From NCBI RefSeq assembly GCF_002575655.3, contig NC_053037.3:142177207-142241206 (forward strand): a DNA stretch of 64,000 nucleotides, read 5' to 3'. Below, one piece after another: positions 31,202 to 42,842 of this stretch. Below the pieces are notes generated by a model. The model saw nothing but the letters and a program-made list of their open reading frames with translations. It was not told the origin of the DNA and made no database searches. The position numbers and the translations under genes were made by a program. The first letter of the stretch is position 1, and each line of letters begins with the position of its first letter. This DNA comes from Aegilops tauschii subsp. strangulata. Its lineage: Eukaryota; Streptophyta; Magnoliopsida; Poales; Poaceae.

Positions 31202-32985
31202 TGTTGGAAATATGCCCTAGAGGCAATAATAAATAGGTTATTATTATATTTCCCTGTTCATGATAATCGTTTATTATCCATGCTAGAATTGTATTGATAG
31301 GAAACTCAGATACATGTGTGGATACATAGACAACACCATGTCCCTAGTAAGCCTCTAGGAGACTAGCTCGTTGATCAATAGATGGTTACGGTTTCCTGAC
31401 CATGGACATTGGATGTCGTTGATAACGGGATCACATCATTAGGAGAATGATGTGATGGACGAGACCCAATCCTAAGCCTAGCACAAGATCGTGTAGTTCG
31501 TTTGCTCAGAGCTTTTCTAATGTCAAGTATCAGTTCCTTAGACCATGAGATTGTGCAACTCCCGGATACCGTAGGAATGCTTTGGGTGTACCAAACGTCA
31601 CAACGTAACTGGGTGACTATAAAGGTGCACTACAGGTATCTCCGAAAGTGTCTGTTGGGTTGGCACGAATCGAGACTGGGATTTGTCACTCCGTGTAAAC
31701 GGAGAGGTATCTCTGGGCCCACTCGGTAGGACATCATCATAATGTGCACAATGTGACCAAGGAGTTGATCACGGGATGATGTGAGTTACGGAACGAGTAA
31801 AGAGACTTGCCGGTAACGAGATTGAACAAGGTATAGGGATACCGACGATCGAATCTCGGGCAAGTAACATATCGATAGACAAAGGGAATTGTATACGGGA
31901 TTGATTGAATCCCCGACATCGTGGTTCATCCGATGAGATCATCATGGAACATGTGAGAGCCAACATGGGTATCCAGATCCCGCTGTTGGTTATTGACCGG
32001 AGAACGTCTCGGTCATGTCTGCATGGTTCCCGAACCCGTAGGTTCTACACACTTAAGGTTCGATGACGCTAAGGTTATAGGGAATAGATATACGTGGTTA
32101 CCGAATGTTGTTCGGAGTCCCGGATGAGATCCCGGACGTCACGAGGAGTTCCGGAATGGTCCGGAGGTAAAGATTTATATATGGGAAGTCCTGTTTTGGT
32201 CACCGGAAAAGTTTCGGGTGATATCGGTAATGTACCGGGACCACCGGGAGGGTCCCGGGGGTCCACCAAGTGGGGCCACCAGCCCCAGAAGGCTGCATGG
32301 GCCAAGTGTGGGAGGGGACCAGCCCCAGGTGGGCTGGTGCGCCCCCCACCAAGGCCCAAGGCGCATGGGAGAGTGGGAGGGGGAAAACCCTAGGTCCAGA
32401 TGGGCCTTAAGGCCGACCCTAGTGGCGCCCCCCCTCTCCTCCCCTTGGCCGCCACCCTAGATGGGTTCTAGGCTGCCGCACCTCTTGGGGTGGAAACCCT
32501 AGAGGGGGCGCAGCCCCCTCCCCTTCCCCTATATATAGTTGAGGTCTAGGGGCTGCCATACACACGAGAACGTCTCTCTTTCGGCGCAGCCTTACCCCTC
32601 TCTCTCCTCCTCCTCTCCCGCGGTGCTTGGCGAAGCCCTGCGGGATTGCCACGCTCCTCCATCACCACCATGCCATTGTGCTGCTGCTGGACGGAGTCTT
32701 CCCCAACCTCTCCCTCTCTCCTTGCTGGATCAAGGCGTGGGAGACGTCACCGGGCTGCACGTGTGTTGAACGCGGAGGCACCGTTCTTCGGTGCTTAGAT
32801 CGGAATCAACCGCGATCTGAATCGCTACGAGTACGACTCCCTTATCCGCGTTCTTGCAACGCTTCCGCATCGCGATCTACAATGGTATGTAGATGCACTC
32901 CCCTTCCCCTCGTTGCTAGATTACTCCATAGATTGATCTTGGTGATGCGTAGAAAATTTTGAATTTCTGCTACGTTACCCAGACA
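31202..32985 (+). repeat. 5' LTR of Copia-B
   Basis: TGTTGGAAATATGCCCTAGA ... TACCCAGACA, 1784 bp. A TATA box (tatatata, 32530-32537) is present. The end is cccagaca, one base longer than cccaaca in the 3' copy. Confidence 0.93.
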
Positions 32986-32986
32986 G

Positions 32987-33000
32987 TGGCATCATGAGCT
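32987..33000 (+). other. Copia-B primer binding site (initiator tRNA-Met type)
   Basis: Tggcatcatgagct begins one base after the LTR and resembles the TGGTATCA-type site of this Copia group, with T to C at position 4. Confidence 0.6.
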
Positions 33001-36000
33001 AGGTCTATGCGTAGTTTCTATGCACGAGTAGAACACAAAGTAGTTGCGGGCGTAGATGTTGCCAATTCTTCTTGCCGCTACTAGTCTTATCTTGTTTCGG
33101 CGGCATTGTGGGATGAAGCGGCCCGGACCGACCTTACACGTACGCTTACGTGAGACAGGTTCCACCGACTGACATGCACTAGTTGCATAAGGTGGCTAGC
33201 GGGTGTCTGTCTCTCCCACTTTAGTCGGAACGGATTCGATGAAAAGGGTCCTTATGAAGGGTAAATAGAAATTGGCATATCACGTTGTGGTTTTACGTAG
33301 GTAAGAAATGTTCTTGCTAGAAACCTATACAAGCCACGTAAAAACTTGCAACAACAATTAGAGGACGTCTAACTTGTTTTTGCAGCATGTGCTATGTGAT
33401 GTGATATGGCCAGAAGATGTGATGAATGATATATGTGATGTATGAGATTGATCATATTCTTGTAATAGGAATCACGACTTGCATGTCGATGAGTATGACA
33501 ACCGGCAGGAGCCATAGGAGTTGTCTTTATTTTTTGTATGACCTGCGTGTCATTGAATAACGCCATGTAAATTACTTTACTTTATTGCTAAGTGCGTTAG
33601 CCATAGAAGTAGAAGTAATCGTTGGCGTGACAACTTCATAAAGACACAATGATGGAGATCATGATGATGGAGATCATGGTGTCATGCCGGTGACGAAGAT
33701 GATCATGGTGCCCCGAAGATGGAGATCAAAGGAGCAAAATGATATTGGCCATATCATGTCACTATTTGATTGCATGTGATGTTTATCATGTTATGCATCT
33801 TATTTGCTTAGAACGACGGTAGTAAGTAAGATGATCCCTTATAAAAATTTCAAGAGACGTGTTCCCCCTAACTGTGCACCGTTGCGAAGGTTCGTTGTTT
33901 CGAAGCACCACGTGATGATCGGGTGTGATAGATTCTAACGTTCGAATACAACGGGTGTTGACGAGCCTAGCATGTACAGACATGGCCTCGGAACACATGC
34001 AAAACACTTAGGTTGACTTGACGAGCCTAGCATGTACAGACATGGCCTCGGAACACAAGAGACCGAAAGGTCGAACATGAGTCATATAGTAGATACGATC
34101 AACATGGAGATGTTCACCAATGATGACTAGTCCGTCTCACGTGATGATCGGACACGGCCTAGTTTGACTCGGATCATGCATCACTTAGATGACTAGAGGG
34201 ATGTCTATCTGAGTGGGAGTTCATAATCAGATGAACTTCATTATCATGAACATAGTCAAAAATGTCTTTGCAAATTATGTCATACGCTTTAGTTCTACTA
34301 TTTAAGATATGTTCCTAGAGAAAATTTAGTTGAAAGTTGGTAGTAGCAATTATACGGACCGGGTCCGTAAACTGAGGATTGTCCTCATTGCTGCACAGAA
34401 GGCTTATGTCCTTAATGCACCGCTCGGTGTGCTGAACCTCAGCGTCGTCTGTAGATGTTGCAAAACATCTGACATACACGTTTTGATGACTACATGATAG
34501 TTCAGTGAGTAATGCTAACGGTTTAGAATTGTGGCACCAAAGACGGTTTTTTGAAACGTCGCAGAACATATGAGATGTTCCGAAGACTGAAATTGGGATT
34601 TCAGACTAGTGCCCACGTCGAGAGGTGTGAGACCTCTGACAAAGTTTTTTAAGCCTGCAAACTAAGGGAGAAAAGCTCAATCGTTGAGCATGTGCTCAGA
34701 TTGTCTGAGTACCACAATTGCTTGAATCAAATGGGAGTTAATCTCCCAGATGAGATAGTGATAGTTCTCCATAGTCACTGCCACCAAGCTAGTAGAGCTT
34801 CGTGATGAACTATAACATATCAGGGATAGTTATGATGATCCTTGAGCTATTCGCGATGTTTGACACCGCGAGAGTAGAAATCAAGAAGGAGCATCAATTG
34901 TTGGTGGTTAGTAAAACCACTAGTTTAAGAAGGGCAAGGAAAAAAAGGGATACTTCATGAAACAGCAAGCCGTTTGCTGCTCTAGTGAAGAATCCCAAGG
35001 TTGAACCCAAACCCGAGACTAAGTGCTTCTGTAATGAGGGGAACGGTCACTGAAGCAGTACTACCCTAGATACTTGGTAGATGAGAAGGCGGGCAAGGTC
35101 GACAGAAGTATATTGGATATACGTTATATGAATGTGTACTTTACTAGTACTCCTAGCAGCACCAGGGTATTAGATACCGGTTCGGTTGCTAAGTGTTAGT
35201 AACTCGAAATAAAAGCTGCGGAATAAATGGAGACTAGCTAAAGGTGAGATGACGATGTGTGTTGGAAGTGTTTCCAAGGTTGATGTGATCAAGCATCGCA
35301 TGCTCCCTCTACCATCGAGATTGGTGTTTGCGTTGAGCATAAACATGATTGGATTATGTTTATCGCAATACGGTTATTCATTTAAGGAGAATAATGGTTA
35401 CTCTGTTTATTTGAATAATACCTTCAATGGTCTTGCACCTAAAATGAATCTCGATCGTAGTGATACACATGTTCATGCCAAAAGATATAAAATAGTAATG
35501 ATAGTTCCACATACTTGTGGCACTGCCATTTGAGTCATATTGGTATAGAACGCATGAAGAAGCTCCATGTAGATGGATCTTTGGACTCACTCGTTTTTGA
35601 AAAGATTGAGACATGCGAACCATGTCTATTGGTATATATGCATGAAGAAACTCCATGCAGATGGATCGTTTGGACTCACTTGATTTTAAATCACTTGAGA
35701 CATGCAAATCATACCACATGGGCAAGATGACTGAAAGTCCTCGTTTTCAGTAAAATGGAACAAGAGAGCAACTTATTGGAAGTAATACATTTTGATGTAT
35801 GCAGTCCAATGAGTGCTGAGGCATGCAGTGGATATCGTTATGTTCTTACTTCACAGATGATTTGAGTAGATGCTGAGTGTATTTACTTGATGAAACACAA
35901 GTCTGAATTATTGAAAGGTTCAAGTAATTTCAGAGTGAAGTTGAAGATCGTCGTGACAAGAGGATAAAATGTCTGTGATATGATCATAGAGATGAGTATC

Positions 36001-38051
36001 TGAGTTACGAGTTTGGCACACAATTAAGACATTGTGGAAAGTGTTTCACAATTAATACTGCCTGGAACACCATAGTGTGATGGTGTGTCCGAACATCATA
36101 ACTGCACCCTATTGGATATGGTGCATACCATGATGTCTCTTATCGAATTACCACTATCGTTTATGGGTTAGGCAATAGAGACAACCGCATTCACTTTAAA
36201 AGGGGCACCACGCAATTCCGTTGAGACGACACCGTTTAGAGAAACCTAAGTTGTCGTTTCTTAAAAGTTTGGGGTTGCGATGCTTATGTGAAAAAGTTTC
36301 AGGCTAATAAGCTCGAACCTAAAGCGGATAAATGCATCTTCATAGAATACCCAAAAACAGTTGGGTATACCTCCTATTTCAGATCTGGAAGCAAAAGTAA
36401 TTGCTTCTAGAGACAGGTCCTTTCTCGAGGAAAAGTTTCTCTCGAAAGAATTGAGTGGGAGGATGGTGGAGACTTGATGAGGTTATTGAACCATAACTTC
36501 GACTAGTGTGTAGCAAGGCGCAAGAAGTTGTTCCTGCGGCACCTACACCAATTGAAGTGGAAGCTTATGATAGTGATCATGAAACTTCGGATCAAGTCAC
36601 TACCAAACCTCGTAGGACGACGAGGATGCGTACTACTTCAGAGTAATGCGTGATCCTGTCTTGGAAGTCATGTTGCTAGACAACAATGAACCTACGAGCT
36701 ATGGAGAAGCGATGGTGGGCCCATATTCCGACAAATGGTTAGAAGCCATGAAATCCGAGATAAATGGATCTTTAAGAAGAAGACGGACATAGACGGTAAT
36801 GTTACCGTCTATGAAGCTCGACTTGTGAAAAAAGGTATTTTCACAAGTTCAAGGAGTTGACTACGATGAGATTTTCTCATCCGTAGCGATGCTTAAGTCC
36901 GTCGGAATCATGTTAGCATTAGCTGCATTTATGAAATCTGGCAGATGGATGTCAAAACAAGTTTCCTTACCAGTTTTCGTAAGGAAAGGTTGTATGTGAT
37001 ACAATCAGAAAGGTTTTGTCGATCCTAAGGATGCTAAAAGGTATGCTAGCTCCGGCGATCCTTCCATGGACTAGAGCAAGCATCTCGGAGTCAGAATATA
37101 CGCTTTGATGGAGTGATCAAAGTTTTTGGGTTTATACAAAGTTTGTTAGAAACTTGTATTTACAATAAAGTGAGTGGGAGCGCTACAACATTTCTGATAA
37201 GTATATGTGAATGACATATTGTTGATCCGAAATGATGTAAAATTTCTGGAAAGCATAAAGGGTTGTTTGAAAGGAGTTTTTCAAAGGAAGACCTGGATAA
37301 AAGTTGCTTACATATTGGGCATCAAGATCTATAGAGATAGATCAAGACGCCCGATGATACTTTCAAAGAACACACACCTTGACATGATTTTGAAAGAGTT
37401 CAAAATAGATCAGTCAAAGAAGGAGTTCTTACCTGAGTTATAAGGTGTGAAATTGAGTAAGACTCAAAGCTTGACCACGACAGAAGAGAGAAAGGACGAA
37501 GGTCGTCCCCTATGCTTTAGACGTAGGCTCTATAGTATGCTATGCTGTGTACCGCACATGAAGTGTGCCTTGCCATGAGTTGGTCAAGGGGTACAATAGT
37601 GATCCGGGAATGGATCACATGACAGCGGTCGAACTTATCCTTAGTATCTAGTGGTCTAAGGAATTTTCTCGATTATGGAGGTGAAAAGGAGTTCGTCGTA
37701 AAGGGTTACGTCGATGCGAACTTTGACACTAATCCGGATGACTCTGAGTAGTAAACCGGATTCGTATAGTAGAGCAATTATTTGAAATGGCTCCAAATAG
37801 CGCGTGGTAGCATCCACAAGATGACATAGATATTCGTAAAGCACACACGGATCTGAAAGGTTCAGACCCGTTGACTAATAACCTCTCTCACAAGCATAAC
37901 ATGATCAAACCAGAACTCATTGAGTGTTAATCACATAGTGATGTGAACTAGATTGTTGACTCTAGTAAACTCTTGGATGTTGGTCACATGGTGATGTGAC
38001 CTATGAGTGTTAATCACATGGTGATGTGAACTAGATTATTGACTCTAGTGC
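33001..38051 (+). pseudogene. Copia-B body: leader and heavily degraded gag-pol
   Basis: 33001-34300 is leader, with a 38-bp direct repeat at 33960-33997 and 34020-34057. Further on come a gag zinc-knuckle remnant (CFCNEGNGH, about 35021-35051), a decayed protease (about 35100-35220), and the GAG-pre-integrase segment (35500-35730) with an internal partial duplication. Integrase (about 35760-36470), reverse transcriptase (about 36760-37440, with NDILLIRND at 37210-37236) and an RNase H remnant (about 37550-37890) follow. Stops and indels are so dense that no frame exceeds 115 codons. Any movement of this copy must have used proteins from elsewhere. Confidence 0.82.
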
Positions 38052-38062
38052 AAGTGGGAGAC

Positions 38063-39378
38063 TGTTGGAAATATGCCCTAGACTTGCCGGTAAACGGAGA
38101 GGTATCTCTGGGCCCACTCGGTAGGACATCATCATAATGTGCACAATGTGACCAAGGAGTTGATCACGGGATGATGTGAGTTACGGAACGAGTAAAGAGA
38201 CTTGTCGGTAACGAGATTGAACAAGGTATAGGGATACCGACGATCGAATCTCGGGCAAGTAACATATCGATAGACAAAGGGAATTGTATACGGGATTGAT
38301 TGAATCCCCGACATCGTGGTTCATTCGATGAGATCATCGTGGAACATGTGGGAGCCAACATGGGTATCCAGATCCCGCTGTTGGTTATTGACCGGAGAAC
38401 GTCTCGGTCATGTCTGCATGGTTCCCGAACCCGTAGGGTCTACACACTTAAGGTTCGATGACGCTAGGGTTATAGGGAATAGATATATGTGGTTACCGAA
38501 TGTTGTTCGGAGTCCCGGATGAGATCCCGGATGTCACGAGGAGTTCCGGAATGGTCCGGAGGTAAAGATTTATATATGGGAAGTCCTGTTTTGGTCACCG
38601 GAAAAGTTTCGGGTGATATCGGTAATGTACCGGGACCACCGGGAGGGTCCCGGGGGTCCACCAAGTGGGGCCACCAGCCCCAGAAGGCTGCGTGGGCCAA
38701 GTGTGGGAGGGGACCAGCCCCAGGTGGGCTGGTGCGCCCCCCCACCAAGGCCCAAGGCGCATGGGAGAGTGGGAGGGGGCAAACCCTAGGTCCAGATGGG
38801 CCTTAAGGCCCACCCTAGTGGCGCCCCCTCTCCTCCCCTTGGCCGCCACCCTAGATGGGTTCTAGGCTGCCGCACCTCTTGGGGTGGAAACCCTAGAGGG
38901 GGCGCAGCCCCCTCCCGTTCCCCTATATATAGTTGAGGTCTAGGGGCTGCCATACACACGAGAACGTCTCTCTTTCGGCGCAGCCTTACCCCTCTCTCTC
39001 CTCCTCCTCTCCCGCGGTGCTTGGCGAAGCCCTGCGGGATTGCCACGCTCCTCAATCACCACCATGCCGTTGTGCTGCTGCTGGATGGAGTCTTCCCCAA
39101 CCTCTCCCTCTCTCCTTGCTGGATCAAGGCGTGGGAGACGTCACCGGGCTGCACGTGTGTTGAACGCGGAGGCACCGTTCTTCGGTGCTTAGATCGGAAT
39201 CAACCGCGATCTGAATCGCGACGAGTACGACTCCCTCAGCCGCGTTATTGCAACGCTTCCGCATCGCGATCTACAATGGTATGTAGATGCACTCCCCTTC
39301 CCCTCGTTGCTAGATTACTCCATAGATTGATCTTGGTGATGCGTAGAAAATTTTGAATTTCTGCTACGTTACCCAACA
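38063..39378 (+). repeat. 3' LTR of Copia-B with internal deletion
   Basis: Preceded by a polypurine tract (aagtgggagac, 38052-38062). The first 20 bases match the 5' LTR. Then about 474 bp (equivalent to 31222-31695) are missing and replaced by 8 bases cttgccgg. The rest aligns to the end ...TACCCAACA. Length 1316 bp. Confidence 0.92.
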
Positions 39379-41398
39379 CTATGTGATGATATGGGATCAT
39401 GGAACTACAAACGATTGAAATTGGAATTTCATCAGAAGTTTTATCCTATGCATCTTGTTCATCGTGATCGTAATTATATATATAATTTTTGGCCTCGCGA
39501 AGGAGAAAGCATCGCTCAAGCTTGGGGGAGGCTTAAGTCAATGTTATATTCATGCCCCAATCATGAGTTGTCAAGAGAAATGATTATTCAAAAAAAAATT
39601 ATGCTCGGCTTTCTCTCAGTAATCGCTCCATGCTCGATAATTCAAATGGGATTTATTAGAAAGAATTAAACGCAACTCTGAAGATTGGGACCTCGACGAA
39701 GGTAAGGAGTAAGGTATAACACCTAAGTTTGATTGTGTTAAATCTTTTATGGATACCGATGCTTTCCGTGAATTTAGCACTAAATATGGACTTGACTCTG
39801 AGATAGTAGCTTCTTTCTGTGAATAATTTGCTACTCATGTTGATCTCCCTAAGGAGAAGTGGTTTAAATATAATCCTCCCATTGAAGTAAAAGTAGTTGC
39901 ACCTATTAAAGTTGAAAAAAAGACTATCACTTATAATGATCCTATTGTTCCTACTGCTTATGTTGAGAAGCCACCTTTCCCTGTTAGAATAAAGGATCGT
40001 GCTAAAGCTTCAACTGTAGTCAACAAAAGTAATATCAGGACACACAAACCCCCTGAGCAAGTTAAAGTTGAACCTAAAATTGCTATGGTTAAAGATCTCT
40101 TGGCTGATAATATCGATGGGCATGTTATTTATTTCTGTGAGGAAACTGCTAGAATTGCTGAAAGAACATGTGGTGCCCCCATGTTTGGTTTTGGTAATTG
40201 ACGACAATCTCTATGGACTAATGGTTGCCTTGAGTTATATTTGAAGGTTTTGTCCATAGGCTTTTCTTGGAGTACATGTGTTGGTTTCAAGGAGAGTTTG
40301 TGTTGACCAAGGTGCTATTAAGGAATTATCCAAAGATTGGTCATGTGAGAGTTGAGCTTATTGCAAGCATGTCTTGAAGAAGAAGATTGTGTGATCATTC
40401 ATGTTTACCTTCAAGACATCATCCAAATGAAGAGAGTTGGAAAGATTCTAGGTTGATCAAGACTAAGTCAAGAGTGAATCAAGTTGATCAACTCACAAAG
40501 CGTAGAAGATGTACCGAGAGGGATCAAGTGATCCCATGGTATGGTAAGCATTGTCCATTGTGCTTTGTGTACTAACCCATGGTCTATGTGAGAGTTCTAT
40601 GTGGGGTTAGGTACGTGTTCATGGGCTTGCGTCAAGAGCAAGATATCACTCAACCCATGGAGAGGATGACATCAAGTGGTGATCGTCATCAAGATTGTTG
40701 TGTGCAAGTTCAAGTGGAGCATCACGAAGAGATCAAGTGCTTGAAGCTTGCCGTCCATTGTGGTGACAATGGACTTGTGAAGATGTGCCGAAGAGTGTCT
40801 CACCCATAGTGGACTATGGGGGAGTAATCATCTAGTCTTCATCGAGCCAACGCAATCAAGAAAGGTGGTCCAACTTGAGGGAGTCAAGATCGTCATCATC
40901 TAGCTCAAGTGGACCATGTGCAAGGCAAAGGTTTGCCCTTGATAGGTTTTCTATTTTACCGGTCTCATGGTGGTAGTTGGGAGACCGGGTTATAGGATCG
41001 ATAGCCGTACTATCAAGGGGGGCTCTCAAGTGAGTAGCTTGATCGTATCGTTCGTCGAGAGCTCAAACCATTGCATCCTTGCATCATGTTTCTTGGTTCT
41101 TATTTGGTTCTCTTTGTGAGTCTTAGAGCTTATGGTCATCTTGATGACAAGCTTGAGTTCATCGAAAATGGAGTTTGCATGCGTCTTCTATGATGTTTTC
41201 GATGTTGGAGGTTTTACCGGTCTTATCCGAGGAAGGGTTCTCACCATTTTCTTTTGGGCCTTTTATCATTTGCTTCTTATTGGTATTTATATCAAGATTG
41301 TGTTAGCCCTTGTCGCTAGCTTTCCAACAAACTTGGTTTCGTCGAATTCGGAGTCCGTTTGCAAAAGTTGTGTCAGTTTTGGTGTTTTGAAAAGGCTG

Positions 41399-41735
41399 AA
41401 GCGGTACTACCACGGACAGGAGCGGATGTAATTTTTTACTACCGCTCTTGGGAGCGGTACTACCGCTTGGAGCAGTACTACCGCGGCTACTTCCATGGCT
41501 ACTTACGCTCAGGACCAAAAACTCATCACAAGTCCAGCGGTGGTAGGCACGGATGTAATTTTTTAGTACCGCTCGTAAGCAGTAGTACCGCTACCCTTAG
41601 CAGTAGTACCGCTACCCCTAGCGGTAGTACCGTGAGGTCAAGCGGTACTACTGCTCCGACGGTTCTTCTGGTTTTTTTGCCTCCTCGCTGTTGTGTTTCA
41701 AAGGGCTACTACCGCCCTAGCAGTAGTACCGCTCG
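41399..41735. repeat. Cluster of GCGGTACTACCGC-type palindromes in the solo LTR
   Basis: At least eight irregularly spaced variants of gcggtactaccgc or agcagtagtaccgct occur between 41399 and 41735, each close to self-complementary. Confidence 0.8.
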
Positions 41736-42314
41736 GTGCGGGCTGTGACCATAACGATTGGATTTTCCTCACCTATAAAAGGGGGTCTTCTTCCCCAATG
41801 AACCTTATCCTTTGAGCTCGTGTTCTTCCCCCATTGTTGACCTTCTTCAAGCTTGCTAACTCTCAATCCCTCCATGGATTCTTGCTAGTTTTTGAGGGAA
41901 AAGGGAGAGAAGATCTCGATCCACATTTCCACCAATCACTTTCTCCTCTATGTGAGGGGAACCCCTTGGATCTAGATCTTGGAGTTCTTGGTGTTCTCCT
42001 TCTTGTTCTTCCTCTCATTTTCCTCCCTAGCATTAGTTGCTTCGGTGGGATTTGAGAGAGAAGGACTTGGGCACTCTGTGTGCCCTTGCCATTGCATTTG
42101 GTGCATCGGTTTGAGTTCTCCACGGTGATACGTGGAAGTTACAAGTTGAGAAGCTTATTACTCTTGGGTGCTTGGTACCCTTGAGCTTGTTCCTCTTGGG
42201 TGCTTGGGCGCCCTAGACGGTTGGTGGTGTTCGGAGCTCAATCATTGTGGTGTAAAGCTCCGGGCAAGCGTCGGGGTCTCCAATTAGGTTGTGGAGATCG
42301 CCCCGAGCAATTTG

Positions 42315-42420
42315 ACGGGTTCTGGTGACCGCCCCCAAGGGTTGCCAAAGTGTACGGGTTCGGTGACCGCCCCCAAGGGTTGCCATTTGTACGGGTTCGG
42401 TGACCGCCCTCAAGGGTCCC
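42315..42420. repeat. Tandem repeat, 37-39-bp unit, three copies
   Basis: Units start at 42315, 42354 and 42391 with acgggttc(t)ggtgaccgccc and continue caagggttgcca; the third copy decays at its end. Confidence 0.85.
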
Positions 42421-42842
42421 TTAGTGGAATCACGACATCTTGCATTGTGCGAGGGCGTGAGGAGATTACGGTGGCCCTAGTGGCTTCTTGGGGAGCATTG
42501 TGCCTCCACACCGCTCCAAACGGAGATTAGCATCCGCAAGGGTGTGAACTTCGGGATACATCATCGTCTCCGCGTGCCTCGGTTATCTCTTACCCGAGCC
42601 CTTTACTTATGCACTTTACTTTGTGATAGCCATATTTTTTCTTGTCATATATCTTGCTATCACCTAAGTAGTTTTTCTTGCTTAGCATAAGTTGTTGGTG
42701 CACATAGGTGAGCCTAGTTGTTGTAGGTTTTGTGCTTGACAAATTAACCGCTAGGTTTATTCCGCATTTGTTCAAGCCTCAACCGTAATTATTTTAAAGC
42801 GCCTATTCAACCCCCCCTCTAGGCGACATCCACGATCTTTCA

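Larger units (their letters stand above)
31202..39378 (+). mobile_element. Copia-B: Angela-type element inserted in Athila-2 gag
   Basis: An 8177-bp insertion with TG...CA ends, two LTRs and a perfect 5-bp target duplication ctatg (31197-31201 and 39379-39383). Removing it rejoins the gag frame (ALTWYRLC to DDMGSWNY), matching Athila-3. LTRs are about 98 percent identical by eye over the shared 1.29 kb, while the body is full of stops. The 3' LTR carries an internal deletion. Confidence 0.95.
30897..40153 (+). pseudogene. Athila-2 gag, split by Copia-B and frameshifted
   Basis: Gag forms the particle that packages the element RNA. It starts at ATG 30897 ([17 protein letters not shown]), runs to 31201, is interrupted by Copia-B, and resumes at 39379 ([36 protein letters not shown]). 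An A-run near 39590-39598 shifts the frame, and a deletion removes the segment between about codons 195 and 215 relative to Athila-3. The rest reads on with stops to [13 protein letters not shown] (about 40060-40115) and EETARIA, just before the solo LTR. Comparison is with the intact gag at 60358-61371. Confidence 0.85.
40159..42842. mobile_element. Solo LTR, 2.7 kb, between Athila-2 gag and pol
   Basis: A 2684-bp insertion with inverted ends TGAAAG...CTTTCA and a perfect target duplication attgc (40154-40158, 42843-42847). It holds no gene, primer site or polypurine tract, so it is best read as a solo LTR of a large-LTR (LARD-like) family left by LTR-LTR recombination. The end tgaaagatcgtggatgtcgcc read from the right suggests the LTR lies in minus orientation, but I cannot prove direction. 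The left flank joins to the protease region in Athila-3 order. Confidence 0.85.

Noticed and set aside
31502..31966. Short frames repeated in the Copia LTRs (also 38132-38361, 62163-62498)
   Set aside because: They occur in non-coding LTR parts on both strands and change length between copies.
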